DNA of 64,000 nt from Diabrotica undecimpunctata (Eukaryota > Arthropoda > Insecta > Coleoptera > Chrysomelidae). This document shows positions 34,286 to 45,636 of this stretch, piece by piece (the stretch's first letter is position 1; every line of letters starts with the position of its first letter). The stretch is from assembly GCF_040954645.1 (NCBI RefSeq), contig NC_092803.1, positions 12,959,230-13,023,229 on the forward strand, written 5' to 3'. The notes below the pieces were generated by a model that did not search any database, had not been told where the DNA came from, and saw only the letters and a list, made by a program, of their open reading frames with translations. A program made the position numbers and the translations under genes.

Positions 34286-34951
34286 AATTAATTAAAATCC
34301 TTAGTAAAAGGTATATATTTAAAAACCCAAACGGGCTGTGTTAGACAAAACGTTTTCGGAATCCATCATTCCATCATCAGTGTCTAGGAGTACATGAATG
34401 TACCCACTAAATATATGGGTAAAAACCCGTTAACAAATACTTAGTTACATTTGTTTGACATTATATCTTATAAATTATTAGGATGGTAAAGTTACCGTTG
34501 GATTATGTAACATGGCGACATATGACTCCACGTTGAAGTTGCAAGTCCTGAGACGGTGTGTCTACGAGGACTTTATGGAAGCAACTCTATATGGAACTCT
34601 ATATGGAAGCAAATAAAGTCCTCGTAGACACACCGGCTCAGGACTTGCAACTTCAACGTGTAGTCATATGTCGCCATGTTACCTAATCCAACGGTAACTT
34701 TAACATCCTAATAATTTATAAGATATAATGTCAAACAAATGTAACTAATTATTTGTTAACGGGTTTTTACCCATATATTTAGTGGCTACATTCATGTACT
34801 CCTAGACACTGATGATGGAATGATGGATTCCGAAAACGTTTTGTCTAACACAGCCCGTTTGGGTTTTTAAATATATACCTTTAAGAAAGGATTTTAATAA
34901 ATTTTTAATATATGGTATACAGCCAAATACAGGAAAGTAGATTCCTTGTGG
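34286..34951. mobile_element. Long hairpin element, 12-bp TSD, CCACAAGG family
   Basis: Nearly perfect inverted arms of about 285 bp (34291-34574 and 34614-34898) flank a 39-nt loop. The unit is bounded by a 12-bp duplication acgatatttttt (34274-34285 and 34952-34963). On minus it begins CCACAAGGAA directly after the duplication, as does the 3127-3366 copy. Each arm holds CTGATGA, a 5-bp stem ggaat/attcc and GAAA (plus strand 34809-34835), a hammerhead-like core. No coding. A transcript through it would fold into long dsRNA. Inverted terminal blocks are known for Penelope-like elements, but that origin is inference. Confidence 0.8.
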
Positions 34952-35075
34952 ACGATATTTTTTGTTCAAAATCTTGCGGTAAGTTAGTGAGGATGTGCTT
35001 TGTATTGTTATAAAATAAGTTGAATTAGCTCTCATGAATATAACAGTACAACAATCAGCAGTACGTCCAATATAC

Positions 35076-35102
35076 AAATATGCCTTGCTACCTTATGTTA
35101 TT
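35076..35102. repeat. 27-bp direct repeat, right copy
   Basis: Identical to 32951-32977. See that entry. Confidence 0.9.
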
Positions 35103-35689
35103 ACAACTCAGACTACTACGGGTTATATGGGCCTTATATAAGGGCCGTGTGCTGTTTTATAGCAAATTTGAAATGTTTGAATTCTCGTGTAATCACCTTA
35201 TTCTTATTTAATTATCGTATATCCAGACGAAGAACTAAAAATAATCTGGAGACCACACCATTTTGTTAATTATCACAGTTTGATCTGCATGTTTTGAAAG
35301 CGATATAATGGATTTGGGTTTAAATATTAGCTTGCGAAATAAGACGTTCAATTCGACGGAGTTTACCAAAAAGAGCACTGAGGTTGCTTCCGGCAGCTAC
35401 CTGTAAGTAAGTATTAGGTAAATAGTACCATTTCTTGCTGGTAAAAGTATACACATGTGACGTGAAAGTGCTGCCCACGTGCGAAATTTGTAGTTGACTG
35501 AAGTAATAGTCTATATTGTGTAAACTAAATTTTCAAAAAAATAATTGTATTTGGTTATAAAAAAACAACAGTTTCTATTTCGTTCAGGTTAGTGTGGCCT
35601 ATTTGCCAACATTCAAAATTGTGACATATTGCAGCCCAAAACAGTCCTGTACAGGTCAGGAATTCGCTGAGTCAGGAGTCTAGATCCGA
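35103..35689 (+). other. Non-coding, with a weak promoter/first-exon candidate
   Basis: A TATA-like ttatataag (near 35135), an ATG at 35308 opening 31 codons without a stop (MDLGLNISLRNK...) and a GTAAGTAAG donor at 35403 could form a small first exon. Composition and absence of any known motif leave this speculative. A polypyrimidine-CAG|GTTAGT at 35587/35588 was also seen. The donor half is weak. Confidence 0.25.
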
Positions 35690-36655
35690 CGGCAGTATGT
35701 GGGTAAGTTTATCGGTATCTTTGTGTATTCTGCGATATACCGATGGCACATTCTTTTTCGAAAAAACTCTTTTTTGTCTAATTTTAAAATAATTCCCATT
35801 CGACTACCCAAGAAAGAAGAAGACGCGCAGGAGCAAAACAAAACAACTCTGGAAATTAAGTACAACTTGGAAATTTTCTACAACGAAAACTCAAAAATTC
35901 TGTACAAAAAACGGCTAGATGGAAAACTCATGCCACAACTTTTATAGTGTAGAGGGCCAGTACAACTGAACGTTGTATTGGCGTTGGTCAAGTATGACCA
36001 GACAGCACAAAGAAAGCCCTATTGGGGGATGAAGAAATTAAAGGGAAAATAAAAATCAAACGTTAAAACGGATCAAGGTAAACGAGATTACCAAACAGCT
36101 CAAAGAGAGGTACAAAGGGCAATAAAAAAAGGAAAAACAAATGCTGGGCGAAAAACTACTCCAGAATTAACACTTACCTGGGAGGTAGCAGAAGTAACGA
36201 AAGCTGGAAAGAACTTAAATCTCTTCGAAAAGAAAAGACTGAAGATATCATCTCTACTATAGACCTACGTGAATGGGACGAATACTTTGAAAAACTACTG
36301 ACGGAGGAAATGAAAGAATATCTACAAATACCACGTACATATTCTTTTGTACAAGTAAATACAATAGCATCTCCACTTGATAGTAGAGAAGTGAAACAAG
36401 TCAAATATGTCAAATTGTCAGGTCCAGGTAATATCCCACTAGAACTAATAAAATAAGGAACCGATAAACTATACAAGCAGCTAACCAGCATGTATCAAAG
36501 GGTAAAGAACTTCGGCCGTATCAACCATACATAAATACATAGGTACCTAATAACTACATAGAAATTGAATGCAAGAGGCACAAGATCGAAACAGATGGAA
36601 AATTATGTGAGACTATGTCCAGCAGTAGACAAGCGATGATTTTACTTATAACATT
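35690..36655 (+). mobile_element. Internally deleted LINE
   Basis: Plus strand. The end of an endonuclease (IIPIRLPKKEEDAQEQ, near 35790) leads to the linker (KELKSLRKEKTEDIIS, LREWDEYFEKLLTEEMKEYLQ, near 36210-36330). The RT entry LSGPGNIPLELIK follows (near 36420). Sequence then jumps to a LINE 3' end (gatcgaaacagatggaaaat, tccagcagtagacaagcgatga near 36590-36640), so the RT palm and C-terminus are deleted. A stop follows the entry motif. Inactive. Confidence 0.6.
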
Positions 36656-36843
36656 GATGTAAAGCAAGAATAATTAGAGTTCATATTTTTTGACACAACA
36701 CGTTGTGTTGCCTAAAATGCCACAATCTTTTGGTTGCATTTTAGGTTTCAGACCATGCCCAACTTTTTTTTGAAAATTGATAATAAATATTATATAATAT
36801 AGTTTTATATAATATGCTCTAAATTTCTGAGAACTAATATACA

Positions 36844-36846
<3 letters not shown>

Positions 36847-36916
<70 letters not shown>
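36847..36916. repeat. (TA)n microsatellite, left half
   Basis: About 70 bp of TA repeat ending exactly at the 5' edge of the gypsy LTR. With 45632-45728 it was one array before insertion. Confidence 0.95.
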
Positions 36917-36920
<4 letters not shown>

Positions 36921-38410
36921 ATGATGTGTTTTTTTGTTTGAATGATGAGCAATGAGTATTTTTAATAATATAATATATATATAGGGTTTTTATCGCGGTT
37001 CTCAAAGAATTAGCTTGTAAGTACTTTTTTAAATTATCTTTATTATAACTATTATGAAACACACATATATATCTAACTTAGCCAATGTAAATTTAAAATA
37101 AACTATCTTTAAATTGATATTCTTATAAAACTAATTAAATTCTATAGACAATCTACAATTTAAACAAAACTATCTTCAAAATTGAAATTGTTATGACACT
37201 AACTAAATTATATTAACAAAATTTTGTACCTTTCTTTCACTGAATGCCTAAATGAACTGTTTTCCACTATATATATTCTAATCACCACTGAAAGTCTTCG
37301 TACTTCGGTTATCCTTGTTTTTGTGAAATTTCTTTTTCCAATTATCAGCTTCTACTAATTTAAGATATATTTTTCTTCACCAGCATTTATATACCACCAA
37401 TCAAACCAGCAAACAGCATTTATATTTATTCTTCTTTTCAATATACCAATATCCAATTATTATAAGTTGATTTATATTAATCTCCAACCATAATATAATT
37501 TAATTTCTTCCAATATACTTTTATAATCTCCAATAATTATTTGTGTATAATTATAAATGTGCATTAATTATATGCATAATTTTTAATCTTCATTTAACTC
37601 ACTATATTAAACAATTCGACTATTTGTACCTGATTCACTGACTCCAACTAACTTTCATATTTCTTACTAAACTTTTCTGACTGACTTCTTGAAAATTCTG
37701 AACAATTTACTTCAATATTCACTAACTAATTGTATCTTTCTACTAACTTTCATAATAAACTGGCCTGACTTCTGACTAAAAACTTAAAAACTGCTTAAAA
37801 CTCTTCTGACTGCACTATCTAAAACTTTTCTGACTAAAAACTTTCAAAAAACTCCCTCTTGAATCCAAATCACGGGTATTTATATGTTTTTGAATTTCTA
37901 GAACCATCTCGTAATAGATCATGTTCCAATTTGTTCTATCAAATACCTGTCTGAATTTTCTGGAACAAACCATTTCGCAAACATGGCCATCTCCGGAGAT
38001 CCAGAGAATTCCATTCTTTTCTATTAATAATTTTGTTTACATTTAGGCTTTTCAGATCAGAATATATAATTAAATTAGTAACTAACACTCTAATTTAATA
38101 AAATACACAATTCAAACAATATATTATATAACCCCACTTATATTCCCTTATTTCCTAAAATGTCAAATTGGAGACAGAGTTTGTATAGTTGGTTGCCTAG
38201 TCACATGGCTCACTTAAATCTATTTACAATATTAAAATACAACTTTTTACACTTATTATATGCTAATTTATTAAAAATGCCCTCACATAAATATATTTTT
38301 ATTAAATTCTCTAGTATATAACTTATTTAAAATAATCAAATACTTTTTTATATCTAATATTATGTAGTATATAACTTATAAATTATTTTCTATAAACCCT
38401 AATCGTATCA
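36917..38410 (-). repeat. Gypsy 3' LTR (1494 bp)
   Basis: Plus strand begins TGTTATGATG and ends AATCGTATCA. It is the same length as the other LTR, offset 7221, with no difference seen. Confidence 0.95.
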
Positions 38411-39005
38411 ATACCCCAAAATAATATTTAAAATAAATAATTTACTTATTATTTTTTTAAATATTAATTTTCTCATACCTTATTAAATTTAATAATTCAA
38501 TTTTTTTTTTATTTAAAATGTGTTAAATACATCCCTGTTAGCTGTCTATGTCAAAACAGAGAACAACGGAGCACAGTTTGGCTATTCTATGGTCAAACTG
38601 TCATGTCAAATGGAGCAATGGATGCGATATCAGAGAATAAAATATAACCTTAATTAAAAATATAATAGATATGGTGTTCTGTTTATTTATAGACAAAATC
38701 TAGGAATTATTTCTATTCAAAATAACTTCATCAATATAAATTGGTAAGTTTTTTTTTTCACTTTATTATATTAGAAAGACATTTTTATAGCAATTATAGT
38801 ATCAAATTTGTGTCTAACCCCAAATTATGATTTTTAGGGTACAAATTAATTTCCATATATACAAAATTCAACAAGTATGATGTCAAATTGATTCAAAATA
38901 ATGAAATCTACCATCTACCATTTAACAAATCAAGTCTATTGAATAAAATGGATATATCAGTAAGTTATTAGTGTTATTATATTTGTGTTAAAGGTATAGA
39001 AATCA
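38411..39005 (-). other. Gypsy 3' untranslated region
   Basis: About 595 bp between the pol stop and the 3' LTR, very AT-rich, with no frame resembling an envelope. A polypurine-like tract abuts the LTR. Confidence 0.7.
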
Positions 39006-42000
39006 TTATTCAATCTCTTCATGATATTGAAAAATGTCGTTGATATGAAATATGCCTCTTAGTCTGTTCTCTGCATCTATTAACACATAACTATTTAGTC
39101 CATTCTGATTTTCAATTGTATATGGACCTTCAAACATTGGTTGTAATTTCTTACAACGGTTTTCTTTAACATTACTTTTTCTAAGTGAACGAATTAACAC
39201 TAGGTCTCCTTTTTGAAATGTGATTGGTTTTTTTATATTTCGATTTTGTCTTCTGATATATTTTTCAGCTTTCCTCCTAATTCGGTTATTCACTTTCTGC
39301 ATTACTTGTTCTAACATATCCTGATTATATTCACTAATCCACTTTCTGTTTCCTATATGGCCAAACATTAAATATTCTGGTACTTCCTCTGTATTCAAAT
39401 TATGTGTATTATTTAAAAAATACTCTACTTGTGGTATATGTTGCTGCCAAGTTTCGTGTTGATTTTGACACAGTATCCTTAAATATTTTATAACTTCTTT
39501 AATATATCTTTCTGCAGGATTTGCCTGAGGATGTCTGATACTTGTAAAATGAATGTTGATTCCCTTTTTCTCACAAAATGTCCGAAATTTTTGGTTGTTA
39601 AAATATGTAGCATTATCTATTATGCAATTTCTAAATGGTCCTATTTCTTCGAAAAATTGATTAATATATAATTTTAATGTTTTAACATTTGTTCTGGAGC
39701 AGGGATATAGTTTAATAAATTTTGTATATAAATCAACTATCACTAGTATATGCTTTTTTCCTGTTGGACTGAGAACTAAATTTGAAATAAAATCCATGGA
39801 AACTGTATTTAGTTTTTCATATACAACATTAGATTTATATGTGTTCTGGTTTTTGAAATTCTTTTCTTTGTTTAGTTGACATATTGGGCATTGGGTAGTA
39901 ATTTCTTTTGCTATACTTATGTCATTCTTTGCAAAATAATTGTCCCTAAATAGCATCCATAGCTTTCTTGAACCAATATGCATATAATTGTTATGTAAAT
40001 TTTTCAATATTTTCTTTGCTAAAGTTCTAGTTATTACATATACTTCTATGCCATTTATTATTTTATAATATACTCCATCTTTCCTAAGGACTTTTTGTTT
40101 TTCACTCAAATTGATCTGATCTCTTATAATTTCTTCTTTAGAATATAATCCAGTACTTTCTACTAATTGATTTAATCCAACTTTTATTGTTCGCTGCCCT
40201 TTTTGTGGTGTATTTTCTAACCTTGATAAAGCATCTGCCACTATATTGGATTTTCCAGAAATGTATTTGATTTCAAAGCAGTATTCACTAAGTATTAGAC
40301 TCCACCGATGTATTCTACTGTTTCCATATTTGTTATTTAATATAGACGTTAAAGCTTGGTGATCTGTTTCTATTGTAAATTCATTACCCAACAAATAAAT
40401 TCTTAATTTTGTGACACAGTGTATTATACTTGCTAGTTCTAATTCTGAAACTGAGTAACCCTTTTCATGTGGCTTTGTGATTCTTGAAATGAATTGTATT
40501 GGGTATTCGACCCCATCATGTATTTGTAATAATACCCCTGATAATCTCTCTATTGATGCATCTGTTCTTAATATGAATGGCTGTGTGTAGTCAGGATAGT
40601 ATATTTTCAAATTTGACAGAAAAATGTTTTTAATTTCTTGGAATGCTAGTTCTCTTCTCTGATCCCATCTCCATTTTACACCTTTTCTCAGTAGTTCAAG
40701 TAATGGAATTTCTTTTATACTTAGATCTGGTATCATCCTTTTATAATAATTAATTATTCCAATAAATCCTCTTAAAGTTCTTAAATTGTGTGGTGTTTTA
40801 TATTCCTGAATGACTTGTGTCCGTTCTGGATCCATTTCGATTCCCTTAGTGTTAAGTTTATAACCTAGATATATGACTTCTTTTTGAAAAAATGTACATT
40901 TTTCTTGATTTATTTTTAGTCCAACTTTGTCTAATCTATTTATTATAATTTTTAGGTGTTTCTCATGATCTTCAGCCGTTTTAGAAAAAATTAATATATC
41001 ATCAATGTAGTGAATTACAAAATGTTCATATTGATCCAGAATATCATGAAGACATCTACATAGAGCACTGCAAGATGATTGAAGTCCAAATGGTACTACT
41101 TTGAATTGATATACTACTCCATCTATCTGAAATCCTGTATACTGTCTACTTTTTCTTTCTAGAGGTATTAACCAGAAACTATGCTGTAAATCGATTTTAG
41201 TGAAAAATGACATTCCTGTAATTCTTCCTAATATTCCATCTATACTCATTGGTGCTTCAAATTACTTTTCCGTAATCTTGTTAATATTCCTTGCATCCAA
41301 ACATAACCTGATTTCACCTGATCTTTTTCGTACTACTACTATGGGGTTAATAAAATGTGTGTCTGCCTTCTCAATGATCCCATCTTCTAACATATTATTA
41401 ATTGTTTTGTTTACTTCTTCTCTGTATTTATATGGTATTGGGTATGATTTTGTTTTAAAATCTTTTTCTTCTTTAACTTTTATACTATGGATATAATTTT
41501 GTGCAATTCTATTTTCTTTATTGACAAGTCCCTTGTGTTGCTGCAATATGGAAATGACTATTGATTTATATTCTTCAGGGCAATTTAAAACTTTCATCAT
41601 ATCTTCTTCTTTACAAATAACATTATTCTTCATTATGTACTCATTATTCCTTGCTTCCAATTTTACGCACTCCTCCTCGTAGGCATCCATCTGCTTAAAA
41701 TTTCCATTCCTTAAATATTCACTACCATTATTCTTTACATTCTTTTGGGACATTTCCCTATCATCAAAATACATTTCTTCTTCATAAACATCATTATTTT
41801 CTTTTAATAATATCCTATCAACTCTTATTCCTTCTTCCACCTCATCTTTCTGCATAAATTTAATTATTTGCCCTTCCAAAGTTACCATTTTTTCTTCAAA
41901 ATCTATCTTTACTTTCTTCTTTTCCAATTCATCATTTCCCATTAATATATCAACACATAAATCCTTGACAATAAATCCTTGCATATTAATTTCTTTATTA

Positions 42001-42317
42001 AGAATATTAATTTTAAAATTGGCTAGTTTATCAATTTCACCCAACTTCTTATTATTTGCACCAACAATTTTAATTTTTGGAATCTTTATTATATCTGATA
42101 ATTTTAATGTATTAAAAATAAAATTCTCCGAGACTAAAGTACTTTCTGAACCAGTATCTATCATAATCTTAATCATTTTATTTTTGGCCAAAGCATTTAT
42201 ATAAATTAAATTAATAGATTCAATAATTTTATCTTCATCTAGAGAAATAAATTCAGAAGGTTTTTCATAATAGCAATGGCCTAACTTGTAATTCAGAAAG
42301 TTTACTGCACAAAATTT
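39006..42317 (-). pseudogene. pol: Gypsy Pol (PR-RT-RH-IN) with one nonsense codon
   Basis: The frame is entered from gag by -1 shift at 42311-42317. Protease: MIDTGSESTLVSE (Asp codon 42156-42158). RT: fingers SYPIPYKYREEV and IRLCLDARNINK, then a TAA at 41262-41264, then FFTKIDLQHSFW, VVPFGLQSS and HYIDDILIF (YxDD near 41010). RNase H: ILRTDAS, ETDHQAL, ADALSR. Integrase: HHCC zinc finger (LHNNYMHIG ... CPIC near 39880), first Asp in VSMDFISN, second in CIIDNATYF, Glu in NPAERYIKEV with 34 residues between by my count. Everything except the stop looks intact. Minimum 1,100 codons. The stop lies between RT boxes and would block RT unless read through or a sequencing error. Confidence 0.92.
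42302..42317 (-). promoter_or_regulatory. -1 frameshift site (A AAU UUU) at the gag end
   Basis: In gag phase the minus strand reads caa aat ttt gtg cag taa. The heptamer A AAT TTT (42317-42311) fits X XXY YYZ. Slipping back one base gives tgt gca gta aac and opens directly into the pol frame, four codons before the gag stop (42302-42304). The pol frame has no ATG before the protease. A downstream RNA structure was not evaluated. Confidence 0.7.
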
Positions 42318-43993
42318 TGATTATTAGAATTGTCAGATTGTATCTGACCACTTGGATCTGATGTCCTATGTCTTTCCCTACTATGACTTCTACTCACATT
42401 CTCCTGCCTTGTACTACTTCGTTCCCTGCCTTCGCAGCTTCTATTCCTTCGAACACAATTTACCTGTCTGTTATAGTTAGGTCGCTCTGTATTTCTTCTA
42501 TTGTTAAAATCTTGTCTATTATTATTAGTACTGTTATTAAAATGTTGTCTATTATAATTAGTATTATTATTAAAATTTTGTCTATTATAACTAGTATTAT
42601 TATTAAAGTTCTGTCTATTTGGATTACTGTTATTATTATTAAAATTTTGTAAATTATTACCATACCTAGTATTAATGTTATATGATTGTCTATATTGTTG
42701 AATATCATTTTTATTATATTGAAAGTTATTATTGTTTTTTCTGTTGTTATTATTACTTGTCATATTGCCTCTTTGTATTCTTTGAATAAAATTAATAAAA
42801 CTATCTATTGTTTGAATATTTTGTACAGTTACTGTTTGGACAACATCAGCATCAAAATGTCTAGATACATTTAAGACTGTTTCATCCTCTCTAAGTGGTG
42901 GTTCTAAATATTTTGCGACTGTTATCAGTTTTAATGCATAATCTACCATATTTGATTTTAAATTGTGATTATACTTTCCAAAATATAGAATTTCTCTAAA
43001 CTTGGCTTGCTCTAATTCACCCCAATAATAATTTAAAAATTTATTTTCAAATGTTTGAAAATTATCTAAATCATTCTCAATACTAGCAAACCAAGTTGCT
43101 GCATTGTCATTTAATGTCATTCTAATATAATCTTTAATATCATTAATATTATTCACAAATCTTAATTTATGTTTTAAACTATTTATGTATACTCTAGGAT
43201 GCAAATTTTTTATATTACCAGAGAATTTAATCCCAGTCTCATTTGTTAAATTTAAGTAAGGTCTCCCTATGTCTCTCATTTGTGAAATATCATCTATTCT
43301 CTGTTCCACATTTCTTATTTGATTACTATTTATTTGGATATTTTGTTGTATATCGTCTAATTTTTCTTCTGTGTTTCTCCTGTCTTCGTTAATTTTTACT
43401 TCTAAGTTACATTTCTGTAACTCTATTTTCTGTTCTATATCTATCTTATTATCTTGAATAATCCTCTTTACTTCTGTCCTCTCATTGTCTATCCTTTTCT
43501 TGTAGTCATTCCGTATACTTTTTATTTCATTTGCTACTTTTTTCTCTGCAGCTTCAAGTTTTTTATCCATTTGTTTTACAATTTTATTATTATTATCTTC
43601 TATTTTCTTTTCTAATTTTCTATAATTCTCTTCCAATTTCTGTTCCATTTTTTTCATGTCTTCTTTGACTTCTTTTGAATTCTCTTTCAATTTTTTTATG
43701 TCTTCTTTGATTTCTTTTGAATTCTCTTCCATTTTTTTCGTAATCTCTTCCATTTTCTGTTCCATTTTTTTCATGTCTTCTTTGATTTCTTTTGAATTCT
43801 CTTCCATTGTCTTGTTCATCTGCATCATTAATGACATCAAAGCTGCCATATTGACATTTTCCTCTCTTTCTGGATTCATTTCTGCAGTATCTTGTGGAAC
43901 TTGAACTAAACTCTCCTCTTGTATAGGTTGTGTTTCTACTTCCACATCTTCTTCATTCTTTTTGCTTCTTGTACCTTTCTTTCCTTGAGACAT
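42302..43993 (-). CDS. gag: Gypsy Gag, coiled-coil and Asn-rich, no CCHC knuckle
   Basis: 563-codon open frame from ATG at 43993. Residues about 55-240 are charged heptad-type repeats (EENSKEIKEDMKKMEQK in at least three variants), a long predicted coiled coil. Residues about 245-400 hold the capsid-like core (RPYLNLTNETGIKFSG, TLNDNAATWFASIEND, FLNYYWGELEQ). The C-terminus has five imperfect RQNFNNNTxYN repeats, then an Arg/Ser-rich tail (RSHSRERHR) that may bind RNA in place of the CCHC zinc knuckles, which are absent. The frame ends NQNFVQ over the slippery site. Packages the element RNA in the cytoplasm. Intact. Confidence 0.92.
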   Translation of the reverse strand: MSQGKKGTRSKKNEEDVEVETQPIQEESLVQVPQDTAEMNPEREENVNMAALMSLMMQMNKTMEENSKEIKEDMKKMEQKMEEITKKMEENSKEIKEDIKKLKENSKEVKEDMKKMEQKLEENYRKLEKKIEDNNNKIVKQMDKKLEAAEKKVANEIKSIRNDYKKRIDNERTEVKRIIQDNKIDIEQKIELQKCNLEVKINEDRRNTEEKLDDIQQNIQINSNQIRNVEQRIDDISQMRDIGRPYLNLTNETGIKFSGNIKNLHPRVYINSLKHKLRFVNNINDIKDYIRMTLNDNAATWFASIENDLDNFQTFENKFLNYYWGELEQAKFREILYFGKYNHNLKSNMVDYALKLITVAKYLEPPLREDETVLNVSRHFDADVVQTVTVQNIQTIDSFINFIQRIQRGNMTSNNNNRKNNNNFQYNKNDIQQYRQSYNINTRYGNNLQNFNNNNSNPNRQNFNNNTSYNRQNFNNNTNYNRQHFNNSTNNNRQDFNNRRNTERPNYNRQVNCVRRNRSCEGRERSSTRQENVSRSHSRERHRTSDPSGQIQSDNSNNQNFVQ

Positions 43994-44116
43994 TTTGAGA
44001 CTTTACTTGTTCAAATATAATTAAAAATAAATTCTATAATTTTTCCTTTCTACTGATAATTAATTTAATTATATGAGAGCACTTATCTTCCCAAACTAAT
44101 TCTTTTAAATAGAGAG

Positions 44117-44134
44117 CCACCGCGTTGGGTGCCA
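44117..44134 (-). promoter_or_regulatory. Gypsy primer-binding site
   Basis: The minus strand reads TGGCACCCAACGCGGTGG three bases inside the 5' LTR. It resembles the TGGCGCCCAACG class used with lysine-type tRNA. The tRNA assignment is tentative. Confidence 0.65.
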
Positions 44135-44137
44135 ATT

Positions 44138-45631
44138 TGTTATGATGTGTTTTTTTGTTTGAATGATGAGCAATGAGTATTTTTAATAATATAATATATA
44201 TATAGGGTTTTTATCGCGGTTCTCAAAGAATTAGCTTGTAAGTACTTTTTTAAATTATCTTTATTATAACTATTATGAAACACACATATATATCTAACTT
44301 AGCCAATGTAAATTTAAAATAAACTATCTTTAAATTGATATTCTTATAAAACTAATTAAATTCTATAGACAATCTACAATTTAAACAAAACTATCTTCAA
44401 AATTGAAATTGTTATGACACTAACTAAATTATATTAACAAAATTTTGTACCTTTCTTTCACTGAATGCCTAAATGAACTGTTTTCCACTATATATATTCT
44501 AATCACCACTGAAAGTCTTCGTACTTCGGTTATCCTTGTTTTTGTGAAATTTCTTTTTCCAATTATCAGCTTCTACTAATTTAAGATATATTTTTCTTCA
44601 CCAGCATTTATATACCACCAATCAAACCAGCAAACAGCATTTATATTTATTCTTCTTTTCAATATACCAATATCCAATTATTATAAGTTGATTTATATTA
44701 ATCTCCAACCATAATATAATTTAATTTCTTCCAATATACTTTTATAATCTCCAATAATTATTTGTGTATAATTATAAATGTGCATTAATTATATGCATAA
44801 TTTTTAATCTTCATTTAACTCACTATATTAAACAATTCGACTATTTGTACCTGATTCACTGACTCCAACTAACTTTCATATTTCTTACTAAACTTTTCTG
44901 ACTGACTTCTTGAAAATTCTGAACAATTTACTTCAATATTCACTAACTAATTGTATCTTTCTACTAACTTTCATAATAAACTGGCCTGACTTCTGACTAA
45001 AAACTTAAAAACTGCTTAAAACTCTTCTGACTGCACTATCTAAAACTTTTCTGACTAAAAACTTTCAAAAAACTCCCTCTTGAATCCAAATCACGGGTAT
45101 TTATATGTTTTTGAATTTCTAGAACCATCTCGTAATAGATCATGTTCCAATTTGTTCTATCAAATACCTGTCTGAATTTTCTGGAACAAACCATTTCGCA
45201 AACATGGCCATCTCCGGAGATCCAGAGAATTCCATTCTTTTCTATTAATAATTTTGTTTACATTTAGGCTTTTCAGATCAGAATATATAATTAAATTAGT
45301 AACTAACACTCTAATTTAATAAAATACACAATTCAAACAATATATTATATAACCCCACTTATATTCCCTTATTTCCTAAAATGTCAAATTGGAGACAGAG
45401 TTTGTATAGTTGGTTGCCTAGTCACATGGCTCACTTAAATCTATTTACAATATTAAAATACAACTTTTTACACTTATTATATGCTAATTTATTAAAAATG
45501 CCCTCACATAAATATATTTTTATTAAATTCTCTAGTATATAACTTATTTAAAATAATCAAATACTTTTTTATATCTAATATTATGTAGTATATAACTTAT
45601 AAATTATTTTCTATAAACCCTAATCGTATCA
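44138..45631 (-). repeat. Gypsy 5' LTR (1494 bp)
   Basis: Drives transcription of the element (minus strand). It begins TGATACGATTAGGG on minus and ends CATCATAACA. Identical by eye to 36917-38410. Confidence 0.95.
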
Positions 45632-45636
45632 ATATA

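Larger units (their letters stand above)
36917..45631 (-). mobile_element. Full-length Ty3/gypsy retrotransposon (8.7 kb)
   Basis: Two 1494-bp LTRs (36917-38410, 44138-45631) bracket gag and pol in minus orientation. Pol order is protease, RT, RNase H, integrase, which defines Ty3/gypsy. A tRNA-type primer-binding site (44117-44134) lies next to the 5' LTR and TTTTGGGGTAT next to the 3' LTR (38411-38421). The LTRs were identical wherever I compared them, so the insertion is recent. It entered a (TA)n array and the four flanking bases atat on both sides fit a 4-bp duplication, though this is not independent evidence in a TA repeat. No env frame is present. One stop in RT is the only coding defect I see. 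Confidence 0.95.

Noticed and set aside
35587..35593. Polypyrimidine-CAG|GTTAGT as a third ratchet site
   Set aside because: GTTAGT is a weak donor and the tract is mixed. Not better than chance.
38411..39005. Envelope gene of an errantivirus-like gypsy
   Set aside because: No frame of useful length, signal peptide or membrane segment between pol and the LTR.
43656..43904. Hydrophobic plus frame that looks like a membrane protein
   Set aside because: Antisense of the charged heptads of gag. Phe/Ser-rich artefact.
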